A stretch of DNA of 64,000 bases from Arthrobacter tumbae (GTDB lineage Bacteria; Actinomycetota; Actinomycetes; Actinomycetales; Micrococcaceae): contig NZ_JAFBCC010000001.1 of assembly GCF_016907495.1 (NCBI RefSeq), forward strand, positions 248,001-312,000. The letters run 5' to 3'. A model generated the notes under the pieces. The model was not told the DNA's origin. It saw only the letters and a program-made list of their open reading frames with translations, and did not search any database. Positions within the stretch are counted from its first letter, which is position 1; every line of letters begins with the position of its first letter. Positions 44,570 through 53,433 of the stretch are shown here, piece by piece. A program made the translations under genes and the position numbers.

Positions 44570-45685
44570 TCAGGCCTCGCTGTTGCGGTTGTTGGCGCGC
44601 CAGCGAATGCCCGCGTCGATGAAGTCGTCGATCTCGCCGTCGAACACCGCGGACGTGTTGCCTACCTCGTGCTCGGTGCGCAGGTCCTTCACCATCTGGT
44701 ACGGGTTCAGCACATAAGACCGCATCTGGTCTCCCCAGGAAGCCTTGACATCACCGGCATGCGCCTTCTTCTCTGCGTCCTCCTGCTCCTTCTTGAGCAG
44801 GAGGAGCCGGGACTGGAGGACCCGGAGTGCTGCGGCCCGGTTCTGGATCTGCGACTTCTCGTTCTGCATGGAGACGACGACGCCCGTGGGGATGTGCGTC
44901 AGCCGGACCGCTGAGTCCGTAGTGTTGACCGACTGGCCGCCGGGGCCGGACGACCGGAAGACATCGACCCGGATCTCATTGTCAGGAATCTCAATGGAGT
45001 CAGTCTGCTCGATCAGCGGAATCACCTCTACCGCCGCGAAGGAGGTCTGGCGCCGCCCCTGGTTATCGAACGGGCTGATGCGCACGAGGCGGTGTGTACC
45101 TGCTTCTACGGACAGGGTGCCGAACGCGTACGGGGCCTTGACCTCGAACGTTGCTGACTTGAGGCCGGCTTCTTCGGCGTAGGAAGTGTCGAGCACCTGG
45201 GTCGGATAGCCGCGGCGTTCCGCCCAGCGCAGGTACAGGCGCAGGAGCATCTCCGCAAAATCCGCAGCGTCCACTCCTCCGGCGCCCGAGCGGATAGTGA
45301 CGACGGCCTCGCGTTCGTCCCACTCCCCCGCGAGCAGCGTGACGACTTCGAGTTCGTCCAGGGCTTTACTCAGGGAAGTGAGCTCCTTGACGGCTTCGAC
45401 CCGTGATTCTTCGTCGTCCTCATCCTGGGCCAGTTCAACGAGGACTTCGAGGTCATCGATGCGGGCCGTCAGCTTCGCCAACCGGTCGAGTTCGGTCTGC
45501 TTGTGGGACAGCCTGGATGTAATCTGCTGTGCGGCGGCAGGATCATCCCACAGGTTCGGTTCGCCGGCCTGCTCGCTGAGTACGGCGACGTCCGCCCGGA
45601 TCTCCTCCACGTCCGTCACTGCCACGATGGAGTCGTATTTTGCACGAAGGGCGCGGATCTCCGCGGAAAAATCAATAGCTGCCAT
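44570..45685 (-). CDS. prfB: peptide chain release factor 2
   Basis: A 371-residue class I release factor recognising UAA/UGA. The GGQ loop is in [17 protein letters not shown]. The reading frame is continuous, with no in-frame TGA near codon 25, so the autoregulatory +1 frameshift of E. coli prfB is absent, as in many actinobacteria. Upstream of ftsEX in the conserved prfB-ftsE-ftsX-M23-smpB-ssrA order. Confidence 0.97.
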   Translation of the reverse strand: MAAIDFSAEIRALRAKYDSIVAVTDVEEIRADVAVLSEQAGEPNLWDDPAAAQQITSRLSHKQTELDRLAKLTARIDDLEVLVELAQDEDDEESRVEAVKELTSLSKALDELEVVTLLAGEWDEREAVVTIRSGAGGVDAADFAEMLLRLYLRWAERRGYPTQVLDTSYAEEAGLKSATFEVKAPYAFGTLSVEAGTHRLVRISPFDNQGRRQTSFAAVEVIPLIEQTDSIEIPDNEIRVDVFRSSGPGGQSVNTTDSAVRLTHIPTGVVVSMQNEKSQIQNRAAALRVLQSRLLLLKKEQEDAEKKAHAGDVKASWGDQMRSYVLNPYQMVKDLRTEHEVGNTSAVFDGEIDDFIDAGIRWRANNRNSEA

Positions 45686-45722
45686 GGTGTTTCAAGACTA
45701 CGTCATGGTCCTGCGGAGACGG

Positions 45723-46184
45723 CTAACGCGTCAGGTCCGCTCGCGCATCAGCCGTCGCGGCAATGGGGATGCCGGCGGGAATCAGGAAGTTCACGATCGG
45801 CGGGTGGACGACGGCGGTAAGAACCACCCGGGCGGTTCGCGAGTCCGGCGCTCCTGTCGCCGGGTCCAGGTCCAGGTTGTTGAATCGGGACAGTGCGCCC
45901 GACCGCTCAAGGTAGGCTGCTGCAGCCCGCGAGACCGAGTCGGCCTCAAGTGCAGGTGCTGGTTCCCCCCCGCCTGCGTCTATGGAGGCGACCGAAAAGG
46001 TATCGGCTGCGCTCAACGCGGCCCCGTCCGCAATCGAGAGCAGCTTCTTGTGCTCGATGTAGACGGCGGAGACCGCTGTGACGACTGCAACCACCAGGAG
46101 CGAGAGCAGAATGTAACCGATGATCAGAACAGTGATCTGCCCCTGTTCGCCTTCGTCGTTGTCCACGTCTGTTCGCAGAGACAT
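45723..46184 (-). CDS. TadG-like pilus/secretion accessory protein
   Basis: A 153-residue protein with one N-terminal hydrophobic helix (QITVLIIGYILLSLLVVAVV) followed by an extracytoplasmic domain with ADGAALSAADTF, typical of Rv3654c-like TadE/TadG helicase/secretion-neighbourhood proteins. Probably a minor pilin or pseudopilin. ATG at 46184 overlaps the upstream stop by one base. Last gene of the tad operon. Confidence 0.8.
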   Translation of the reverse strand: MSLRTDVDNDEGEQGQITVLIIGYILLSLLVVAVVTAVSAVYIEHKKLLSIADGAALSAADTFSVASIDAGGGEPAPALEADSVSRAAAAYLERSGALSRFNNLDLDPATGAPDSRTARVVLTAVVHPPIVNFLIPAGIPIAATADARADLTR

Positions 46185-46639
46185 CACCCGAAACGCTCCA
46201 CGAGTTGGGTTGCGCTCGAATCGACCGTGGCTGCTGACGGGTTGAGGCCGGGCATTGTGGGTACCAGCGGCAGCGGAACCTCAAGATCCACGGCAACGGT
46301 GACGCTCGAACCAGGCTCCAGGCAGGTGCCTGCGCAGGTAATCATCACGGCCGCGTCTTCGGGTGCAAATCCGAAATCACTGATGGCGAATTCCACAGCC
46401 TGTTCCGCGCGGGCATGGGCCTCCTCTGGGCTTCCGGAGTCAACGAAGACCTTCGCTGCCTGGTCGGCAGCACCGACGACGGCGAACGACGCCCCCTGCA
46501 CTGAGCCCACAGTCAGCACAAGGTAGACGACGGGCACCAGCAGGAGCAGGCCAAGAAAGGTGAATTCGAGAACTGCGCTGCCGTCGTCGTCGTTCTGTTG
46601 CCCGGCTGCACGGACGCGCTCAGGAAGGAAGCGCAGCAT
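46184..46639 (-). CDS. TadE-like protein (second copy)
   Basis: A 151-residue protein with the TadE pattern: short basic/acidic start, the motif GSAVLEFTFLGLLLLVPVVYL (partly cited) with the conserved glutamate of prepilin-like proteins, and an extracellular domain with a CAGTC pair that may form a disulfide. ATG at 46639 with GGAGG about nine bases upstream; it overlaps the upstream TadE gene by 20 bases. Confidence 0.82.
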   Translation of the reverse strand: MLRFLPERVRAAGQQNDDDGSAVLEFTFLGLLLLVPVVYLVLTVGSVQGASFAVVGAADQAAKVFVDSGSPEEAHARAEQAVEFAISDFGFAPEDAAVMITCAGTCLEPGSSVTVAVDLEVPLPLVPTMPGLNPSAATVDSSATQLVERFG

Positions 46640-47036
46640 GTCCGCTGACCTCCATGGTTCCGGACGGACCAATCAGTCCGATCACGGGAATGGGGGCCCG
46701 AACCGTGACCTGAAGGACCGGAGATCCGCCCCGGTTGACCCGGCTCACCGACACGTCCTGCGCATAGGCGCTGTTGATCGAATCGGCGATCAGGGAGCTT
46801 GTGCGCGCTGCTGCATCCGCTGGTGAGCGGTCGGCAAGAGTCCCGTAGCGCGCACCGGAGGAGGCTGCATCGATCAGGGTGTTCCGCACATGGAGTACCA
46901 GCGTGAGCTGAACGATGGCGATGAAGATGATCGTGAGCAGGCCGCCAATGAGCGCGAAGTCAACCGTTGCGGCGCCTCGTTCGTTCGAGTGCCGACGCCG
47001 GTGCCGGTCGTTGATCCTTCGGGAGAGGAAACGCAC
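46620..47036 (-). CDS. TadE-like pilus assembly protein (first copy)
   Basis: A 138-residue TadE-family protein with the prepilin-like segment ERGAATVDFALIGGLLTIIF and one transmembrane helix, followed by an external domain. I use the GTG at 47036, four bases after the upstream stop; a longer frame to 47099 would overlap the pilin gene by 59 bases. No strong ribosome site, so the start is less certain than the gene. Confidence 0.78.
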   Translation of the reverse strand: MRFLSRRINDRHRRRHSNERGAATVDFALIGGLLTIIFIAIVQLTLVLHVRNTLIDAASSGARYGTLADRSPADAAARTSSLIADSINSAYAQDVSVSRVNRGGSPVLQVTVRAPIPVIGLIGPSGTMEVSGHAALPS

Positions 47037-47040
47037 CGTG

Positions 47041-47259
47041 TCAGGGGCTGACGCGGTTGATCGCCTCGTTGAATAGTCCCTCCAGCGCCGGCGAGGCAAT
47101 AGCCAGAAGTGCAGCCACCAGGACCGCTGACATCAGCGTGATCATCACCCAGCCAGGCACGTCACCGCGCTCGGGGTGGTCCGTAGTGCGCAGGAAGTAC
47201 CCGCGGGTTCGGAGAAGGGTCATGGTGAACAGGAAGCGTGCGATGAGGCGGTGACGCAT
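47041..47259 (-). CDS. DUF4244 protein, Flp pilin-like
   Basis: A 72-residue protein: a basic start, the sequence ERGDVPGWVMITLMSAVLVA and a hydrophobic helix, matching actinobacterial DUF4244 proteins that replace or serve as Flp-type pilins. AAAGGA lies about five bases before the ATG at 47259. Likely the major pilus subunit. Confidence 0.85.
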   Translation of the reverse strand: MRHRLIARFLFTMTLLRTRGYFLRTTDHPERGDVPGWVMITLMSAVLVAALLAIASPALEGLFNEAINRVSP

Positions 47260-47317
47260 GCTGGTTCCTTTCTTTCGGGTGGTGTTGTGTAGGGGCAGGA
47301 AGGTAGACATCGGGTGT

Positions 47318-48247
47318 TTAGAGTCCAAGGTTGATCAGGGCGATACCCGGGTAGACGGCGAACAGAACGGTGAGCGGCAACACGCCGAATACCAGGGGCA
47401 CCATCATCGCGATCTCCTTGCGTCCGGCGGATTCCATGAGTTCCCTCTTGGAGAGGTCCCTGACGTCTTGAGCCTGGGCACGGAGCACATCGGCGAGCGG
47501 GGTTCCACGCTCTACTGCCACACTGATGCCGTCAACGAACCGTACGAGCGGCGCCAGTTGAGTGCGGTTCGAGAAGTTTTGCAGGGACTGCATCAGCGGC
47601 GTTCCGGCTCGGGTCTCGGCAAGAACGCGGGCAAATTCTTTGGTTAGCTCGCCGTGGCCTGTCCTGCAGATACGTTCCAGTGCGCCGGTGGCACTCTCGC
47701 CCGCGCTGACGGCGAGGGCCATCAACTCGGCGAGGCTTGGGAATTCTGCGAGGATGCGGCTCTCCCGCTTCCTTATCTGTGCGCCCAGCAGATAATCGCG
47801 CAGGAGATAGCCGCCGGCAGCGCTTCCGAAGACGATGAGGATCGCGAGCATCACATTGAAGCTGCCGGAGGCTGCAAGGGTGAGGAGGATTGTCGTCGAT
47901 GCTGCGAGCCCGATGCTCCCCCAGATGATCTGCTCAGCACGGAAGTCGAGGACGGATTGGCTGCGGCCCGCCTGCTCCAGCCTGCGCGCGAGAACGGACG
48001 ACGCCGGACTGAACCTGTTGAGCCAGGTGACCGCGTCGCGCGCCACTGGACGGATGATTCGTTCCAGCGGGCCAAAGGGAGTCACAGTCTGGGTATGCAA
48101 GAGCCTGGAGCTCACGTCTACGGATTTGAGTTGGGGAGCGATGCGCTCGACGAAACGCGGCTGACGCATGATCGGCAGTCGAACGAATATCAGCCAGAGC
48201 CCGGACCCCAGACCTGCGCCCACGAGTGCAGCCAATGCAAACTCCAT
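47318..48247 (-). CDS. type II secretion F-domain protein, TadC-like
   Basis: A 309-residue membrane protein with a T2SSF domain (about 160-290) and hydrophobic segments near both ends. It forms the inner-membrane platform with the TadB-like protein. ATG at 48247 overlaps the TadB-like stop by one base. Confidence 0.87.
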   Translation of the reverse strand: MEFALAALVGAGLGSGLWLIFVRLPIMRQPRFVERIAPQLKSVDVSSRLLHTQTVTPFGPLERIIRPVARDAVTWLNRFSPASSVLARRLEQAGRSQSVLDFRAEQIIWGSIGLAASTTILLTLAASGSFNVMLAILIVFGSAAGGYLLRDYLLGAQIRKRESRILAEFPSLAELMALAVSAGESATGALERICRTGHGELTKEFARVLAETRAGTPLMQSLQNFSNRTQLAPLVRFVDGISVAVERGTPLADVLRAQAQDVRDLSKRELMESAGRKEIAMMVPLVFGVLPLTVLFAVYPGIALINLGL

Positions 48248-49104
48248 CAGCTCAGCACCCGCTCGTCGTCGGGCAAGGCGCCGATCCGCAGCATCACCCA
48301 ATAGCAGAACGCCGAAACCAGTAGTCCCCCGATGAGCACTACTGCACCGCCAGCTGTGTTGTACGCCGCGACGGCTTCAGGACGGGTCGAGAGCAGAGCC
48401 AGCACGATCCAGGGCGCTGCCACGGCAAGCCGGGCGGCGTTGACGGTCCAGGATTGGCGCGCCTCGAGCTCGCTTCGGGTTCTTGCGCTGTCACGCAGGA
48501 ATTCCGCGAGGGTTCCCAGTAGCCTGCCCAGATCGGTGCCTCCGACATCCCGGGTGAGGCGCAGCGCCTCCACGATGCGGTCGGCCACAGGATCAGCCAG
48601 CCGGTCTTTCAACCGATCGAGGGACTGATCGAACTGTCCGCCGGATCGATAATCGCCGGCGAACTCGCGGAAAGCCGGCCGCAATTCCTCCGGTCCCTTC
48701 ACGCCCAGCTGCATCAGCGCTTCGGGCAGGGACAGGCCCGCACGGATAGCGGACCGAAGGTGGTCCACGACATCGGGCCACAGCTCCCGCAGTGAGGCAG
48801 TGCGCTTTCGCGCACGCCAGCGGACCAGCATGAGCGGTGACACCCCACCGAAGAGCGCGAAGCAGGCCGCAATGGCCGGTGTGCCGGTGAAGACGAAGAC
48901 AAAGAGAAACACGAAGAGGGCGGCAACCCCGCTGGCTGCCAGTAGACCGCCGGCTGTTACCCGCTCGACGCCGGCTCTCAGGAGCAGTTCCTCCACCTTG
49001 CCGATGCCGCGCCTGGCCTTGACGGGACGCGGCGGCACCGCCCAGGTCGACCACCAGATCAGGAACAGGCCGGCTCCGAGGGCCACGCCGACTGCAACGA
49101 TCAT
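48247..49104 (-). CDS. type II secretion F-domain protein, TadB-like
   Basis: A 285-residue T2SSF protein with hydrophobic helices at the N-terminus, near residues 55-95 and at the C-terminus. The segment LSLPEALMQLGVKGPEELRP begins the F domain. It overlaps the ATPase gene by 4 bases, so the ATPase and platform are coupled. Confidence 0.87.
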   Translation of the reverse strand: MIVAVGVALGAGLFLIWWSTWAVPPRPVKARRGIGKVEELLLRAGVERVTAGGLLAASGVAALFVFLFVFVFTGTPAIAACFALFGGVSPLMLVRWRARKRTASLRELWPDVVDHLRSAIRAGLSLPEALMQLGVKGPEELRPAFREFAGDYRSGGQFDQSLDRLKDRLADPVADRIVEALRLTRDVGGTDLGRLLGTLAEFLRDSARTRSELEARQSWTVNAARLAVAAPWIVLALLSTRPEAVAAYNTAGGAVVLIGGLLVSAFCYWVMLRIGALPDDERVLS

Positions 49105-50324
49105 GCCGGGCTCAGGAGGGAGGCGACGGTGTAGCCGGCGGCCGCAAACTTCTCCTCGGCTGGCATGTTCGACGCTGTGGCACGCAGCTCACCATCGGTT
49201 CGCTTGAACACAGTCGAGGTCTCGATCACGCCGTTCTCGACCCGGCGTCCCAGCGCAACGATCTCAGCCACCCGCCGCTGCCCGGATCGTTCGCGTACGC
49301 AATGCACCACCAGATCGATGCAGGAGGCAACGGTCGGTACTACGAACGCGCTCGAGATGTTTGCGCCCGCCAACAACGGCAGCGTACAGATCTTCGTCAC
49401 TGCGTCATGGGCACTGTTGGCGTGCACGCTGCACATGCCGGGCAGGCCCGAGTTCAAAGCGATAAGCATGTCGAGACTCTCAGCTTCCCGGACCTCACCG
49501 ACGATGAGGCGATCAGGACGCATTCGGAGTGCCTCCTTCACAAGGCGTCGCAGCGGTATCTCGCCATGGCCCTCGAGGTTGGGCTGCCGACACTGCAGAC
49601 CAACGACGTCACGCAAGGGAAACTGAAGCTCGAAGATCTCCTCCACAGTCACGACCCGTTCGCGTGAGCCAATACTCGCTCCGAGGCAATTGAGCATCGT
49701 GGTCTTGCCTGCCTGCGTTGCGCCGGAGACGAGTATGTTCAGCCCACTTGCTACAGCGGCGTTGAGAAATCTCGCGGCCTGCGGCGAGAGGGTCCCCAGC
49801 GCGACCAGGTGCTCAAGTCGCGTGGCGCGAGAGATGAACTTCCTGATGTTGACTGCCCAGTGCCTGCGGGTGACATCCGGTATTACGACGTGCAGCCTGG
49901 ATCCGTCCGGCAGGGAGGCGTCGACGAAAGGCGAAGAGAGGTCCAGCCTGCGGCCGGACGACTTCAGCATCTTCTCGACGAGGTCGCGGACCTGCTGTTC
50001 GGTGAGAGTCAGCGAAGTGAGTTCAGATTCTCCCGCACGCGCCACATAAATTTCGGAGGGAGAGTTGATCCAGACTTCTTCGATGGCTGGATCATCGAGC
50101 AGCGGCTGTAGTGCACCGTATCCGGCAACAGCGTCGAAGACATGGCGCCTGGCCTGTTCCAGATGGCCAAGTGGAGGCAGAGGACCGACGAGGGACCGCT
50201 CGTCGTAGTCATTGACTGCAGCCTCCACGAGCCGACGCACTTCCGGGCCCTGTAGCGACGGGTCAAGACCACGACGACGGATGAGTTCTCTCACCTCATC
50301 CTCAACAATGCGCACTGCATCCAT
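49101..50324 (-). CDS. pilus assembly ATPase, TadA/CpaF family
   Basis: A 407-residue secretion ATPase that drives pilus assembly. Walker A reads SGATQAGKTTM (the TQAGKTT form is common in actinobacterial TadA), with DRLIVGEVREAESLDML as Walker B/Asp box and MCSVHANSA as His box. ATG at 50324 with GGGG seven bases upstream. First gene of the tad operon; divergent from the GH25/SLH gene. No TadZ/CpaE, TadV prepilin peptidase or RcpC is in the window. Confidence 0.92.
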   Translation of the reverse strand: MDAVRIVEDEVRELIRRRGLDPSLQGPEVRRLVEAAVNDYDERSLVGPLPPLGHLEQARRHVFDAVAGYGALQPLLDDPAIEEVWINSPSEIYVARAGESELTSLTLTEQQVRDLVEKMLKSSGRRLDLSSPFVDASLPDGSRLHVVIPDVTRRHWAVNIRKFISRATRLEHLVALGTLSPQAARFLNAAVASGLNILVSGATQAGKTTMLNCLGASIGSRERVVTVEEIFELQFPLRDVVGLQCRQPNLEGHGEIPLRRLVKEALRMRPDRLIVGEVREAESLDMLIALNSGLPGMCSVHANSAHDAVTKICTLPLLAGANISSAFVVPTVASCIDLVVHCVRERSGQRRVAEIVALGRRVENGVIETSTVFKRTDGELRATASNMPAEEKFAAAGYTVASLLSPA

Positions 50325-50400
50325 AGTTTTCCCCAAGGATTAGGCATGCAGGAGGGAAGCGCACGCCGGAGACTGTCAGACTGGTAATGCACGATCAAAG

Positions 50401-50441
50401 GTTGTTTCCCTGCCTCAAAGCGTAGGCCACAGCGAAACAAC
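50401..50441. promoter_or_regulatory. spaced inverted repeat between tad operon and GH25 gene
   Basis: GTTGTTTC (50401-50408) and GAAACAAC (50434-50441) are perfect 8-base arms 25 bases apart in the shared promoter region. They could be paired regulator half-sites. Downstream, CCCGGC-CCCT-GCCGGG (50546-50561) forms a small hairpin before the GH25 start. Confidence 0.4.
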
Positions 50442-50585
50442 TTACCTAGCCCGATGAAGCGACCTGTGGAGAACTATGCTGCGGCTCGTAACATCTGTCC
50501 CTCTAGCCACATAAGTAGCACGCAAGTACCCTTCTCTGGGAAACGCCCGGCCCCTGCCGGGGCTTGCACTATCTGGAGATCTCCC

Positions 50586-52235
50586 GTGATAGCTTCCCGC
50601 ACCTCGAAAACCTTCGCACTCTCCTCGCTCGTCACTCTTGGCCTCCTCGCTGGAATGACGCCCGCGGTAGGAACTGAGGCGCCGATGCCTCTTCCAACTT
50701 CAACTGGGACACCGACGGCGGTGCCGACGGCGGATGCGGAACTCCTCTCGGAGCCTGCGAAGGCCGAGAACGCCTCGCCACCGCTCGGCGGAAGCGGTAT
50801 CGGCGATGTTGGAAACGGCGCCTACATGGGACAGGGGCTCGAGCGGTTGCAAGCAGGACTCACCCCTCAAACCCGGATCTCACCGGAGCGTTTGGGAGAG
50901 CTCATACAGGTCGAATCCAGCAGCCCAACTGCCTCTCCTGAAGCAGCCGCCGCGACTGAATCCGAACTGATGGCGGGATCGTGGCGTCCGCCCGGCATAC
51001 AGGGCATGGATGTCAGTGCCTATCAGGGAAACGTCAACTGGACTACTGCGTGGGCACAGGGTGCCCGCTTCGCCTATGTCAAGGCCAGTGAGGGAACCTT
51101 CTATAAGAACCCCAATTTCAATCAGCAGTACAGCGGCAGCGCCAACGTGGGTATGTACCGCGGCGCTTACCATTTCGCCATGCCGACGCTCACATCCGGA
51201 CGGGAACAGGCCAACTACTTTGTCGACAACGGCGGCGGGTGGTCTTCAGATGGAAAGACGCTTCCACCTTTGTTGGACATCGAGTACAACCCGTACAACG
51301 CTAAGACAATGCCGTCGGGCGAAGGTGATACCTGTTATGCGATGTCTCCTACAGAGCTGATCTCCTGGATCCGCGACTTCTCAAACACGATCAAGGCCCG
51401 CACCGGGCGCCTACCAATGATCTACACGGCCACTAACTGGTGGAATTACTGCATCGGCAACACGGCTGCATTTGCAGACCATCCACTGCACGTCGCTGCC
51501 TACAACGAGGTTGGTGCTGGTCCGGTCCCCTATGGCTGGAAGACCTATTCGTTCTGGCAGTACAGTTCCACCGGTCCCTTCGTCGGCGACTCCAACGTGT
51601 GGAACGGTTCTGCTGCTGGTCTTGCCTCCTTTGTTAGGGGCGCCACCGCCACGGCCCCGCCCCTGTCGCCCTTCAAGGACATCTCGACGGGCCAACTGTT
51701 CTACAAAGAGATGGTCTGGCTCGCCAAGACTGGAATCTCCACCGGCTGGACCGAAACCGACGGAACCCGCACCTACCGAGCACTGCTGCCAATCAATCGC
51801 GACGCGATGGCCGCATTCATGTACCGCACTGCAGGCTCCCCGCCTTACACTGCGCCGAAAACCTCGCCCTTCAAAGACGTCTCCCCGGATCAGCTGTTCT
51901 ATAAAGAGATGGCCTGGCTCGCCGAGACGGGAATCTCCACCGGCTGGACCGAGACCGACGGAACGCGCACCTATCGCCCTCTGCTGCCAATCAATCGCGA
52001 CGCGATGGCCGCGTTCATGTACCGCCTGGCAGACACACCGACTTACACGGCGCCAAAAACCTCGCCCTTCAGAGACGTCTCGACCGACCAAAAGTTTTAC
52101 GAAGAAGTTGCCTGGCTCGCCGAGACTGGAATCTCCACCGGCTGGACCGAAACCGACGGAACCCGCACCTACCGGCCGCTACAGCAGATCAACCGAGACG
52201 CGATGGCCGCCTTCATCTACCGTTTTAGGAACTAG
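50586..52235 (+). CDS. secreted GH25 lysozyme with three SLH domains
   Basis: A 549-residue exported muramidase. A signal peptide (SKTFALSSLVTLGLLAGM, ending near PAVG) and a Ser/Thr/Pro/Ala linker precede the GH25 domain (about 150-360: GMDVSAYQGNVNW, YVKASEGTFYKNP, YHFAMP, LLDIEYNPYN). Three SLH modules of 66 residues follow (about 361-549), which bind cell-wall polymers and anchor the enzyme. The GTG at 50586 has GGAGA about seven bases upstream and gives a proper signal peptide; the open frame continues upstream to 50454 without one. Divergent from the tad operon. Confidence 0.92.
   Translation: MIASRTSKTFALSSLVTLGLLAGMTPAVGTEAPMPLPTSTGTPTAVPTADAELLSEPAKAENASPPLGGSGIGDVGNGAYMGQGLERLQAGLTPQTRISPERLGELIQVESSSPTASPEAAAATESELMAGSWRPPGIQGMDVSAYQGNVNWTTAWAQGARFAYVKASEGTFYKNPNFNQQYSGSANVGMYRGAYHFAMPTLTSGREQANYFVDNGGGWSSDGKTLPPLLDIEYNPYNAKTMPSGEGDTCYAMSPTELISWIRDFSNTIKARTGRLPMIYTATNWWNYCIGNTAAFADHPLHVAAYNEVGAGPVPYGWKTYSFWQYSSTGPFVGDSNVWNGSAAGLASFVRGATATAPPLSPFKDISTGQLFYKEMVWLAKTGISTGWTETDGTRTYRALLPINRDAMAAFMYRTAGSPPYTAPKTSPFKDVSPDQLFYKEMAWLAETGISTGWTETDGTRTYRPLLPINRDAMAAFMYRLADTPTYTAPKTSPFRDVSTDQKFYEEVAWLAETGISTGWTETDGTRTYRPLQQINRDAMAAFIYRFRN
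51666..52235 (+). repeat. 198-base tandem repeat encoding SLH modules
   Basis: Units start at 51666, 51864 and 52062, exactly 198 bases apart; the third is truncated at the gene end. Units 1 and 2 share long identical stretches such as GISTGWTETDGTRTYR and INRDAMAAFMYR. This indicates recent duplication or gene conversion. Confidence 0.92.
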
Positions 52236-52431
52236 AGCGGAAACTTCCTGCGCAACCATATCGTGTTCCTCCATCGGACCGCTGCTGTGACCGATGGTAA
52301 CGGAGAAGGGAGGGTCGCAGACTCCGGGGGGCGGGCGGCAACCCTTGGCGGTCTGGGATGGGTCAAAGACAATTGCTCAACTTATTTGAATCTACCCGTC
52401 TGCACTACACGCGTTCAGTACGGATCGACAG

Positions 52432-53433
52432 TTAAACTAAAGTCCGGTAGACACGCAACAGAGTCTCCACGCCACGTCGTGAGGAGTGATTCTCGATGAT
52501 AAATTGTCGGCCGGATTGAAGCTCTGCAGCCCGCACTGGATCGCTGACTATCTGATTTATCAATGGTGCAACAGCTCCTGGGGCATCCCGCTCGTTCAGC
52601 TTCCTCAAACCTGGATAGAACGATTGGTCAAAACTGCTAACCACTGGCACGCCGATTGCCAAGGCTTGTAATTCGCTAACCGAGAGGATCGTAGACATCT
52701 GGCCGACCACGACGCTGCTGCTTGCGATCCAGTGCGTGTACTCCTCTTTGCCCATTCTCGGTGAAAGCGTGACACCCGCTGCTGCGGCTTCGACCGCCCT
52801 CTTACCCCAGTCGAGGCCATGTAGCTCAAGATGGGGGTAGTCCGCTCTCAATAGCCGGGCAAGCTCGATTTGCGTCTGCGCACCCTTCACATCGTCCCAC
52901 CGAGATGCGAATACGACGCGACCACTAAATGGTTTCCAATCAGGCAGTTCTTCAACTCGCACGGTAAGCGGGAGATATGTTGCTTTGTGATTGACAGATG
53001 CTACGTGCTCTGCTAAATCGGGTGTTGAGTAAACTATACGAGCCGCGCGCTGGAGACCGTACTGAATCTTATTGTGCCAACTCTCTTCGTACTGTCTCGT
53101 CCTTATGTCCGTGCCATGAAGATGCAGCACCCACGGTGACTTTACCCAGCGTGCGTGAGGCGCCAGCCCTCCGGTGTGGATATGAACCACATCGACGAAG
53201 CGGCCACGCATCGCGATATTTGCATCCCATAGGGTTCGTCGGCCGCGTATCAGTACGTGGTTCAAAGGCCCAGGCCAACGCCACTTATAGCTCGAGGGCA
53301 TAGGAAGCGTCTGCCAGCGCAGGCCCATCTCGTTGGCGGTCGTTACCAAGTCGTGGCCCACGCCTGCCGCGTCATGCACGTGCAACGCCCGAATATTTTT
53401 GTCCTGCTGCGAGCTAGCGTCCACGTTGTTCAT
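52432..53433 (-). CDS. glycosyltransferase (GT-B, GT4-like)
   Basis: A 333-residue GT-B-type protein: an N-terminal Rossmann half with VHIHTGGLAPH and LHLHGTDIR, and a C-terminal half with VFASRWDDVKGAQTQIEL and SVSELQALAIGVPVVSSFD, the nucleotide-sugar-binding region. Likely adds a sugar to a surface polymer precursor. The start overlaps the next gene upstream by 4 bases. Last gene of a five-gene operon. Donor and acceptor unknown. Confidence 0.85.
   Translation of the reverse strand: MNNVDASSQQDKNIRALHVHDAAGVGHDLVTTANEMGLRWQTLPMPSSYKWRWPGPLNHVLIRGRRTLWDANIAMRGRFVDVVHIHTGGLAPHARWVKSPWVLHLHGTDIRTRQYEESWHNKIQYGLQRAARIVYSTPDLAEHVASVNHKATYLPLTVRVEELPDWKPFSGRVVFASRWDDVKGAQTQIELARLLRADYPHLELHGLDWGKRAVEAAAAGVTLSPRMGKEEYTHWIASSSVVVGQMSTILSVSELQALAIGVPVVSSFDQSFYPGLRKLNERDAPGAVAPLINQIVSDPVRAAELQSGRQFIIENHSSRRGVETLLRVYRTLV

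Noticed and set aside
44570..45685. Programmed frameshift in prfB
   Set aside because: The frame is continuous from the ATG with no in-frame TGA near codon 25.
50454..50585. N-terminal extension of the GH25 protein and a possible c-di-AMP riboswitch before it
   Set aside because: The extension would bury the signal peptide and lacks a ribosome site. The ydaO-type conserved blocks are not present; only a 6-base hairpin and a spaced inverted repeat are.
52236..52431. A gene between the GH25 gene and the glycosyltransferase (frame at 52263-52499)
   Set aside because: Overlaps the glycosyltransferase end, has no ribosome site or domain; treated as intergenic.
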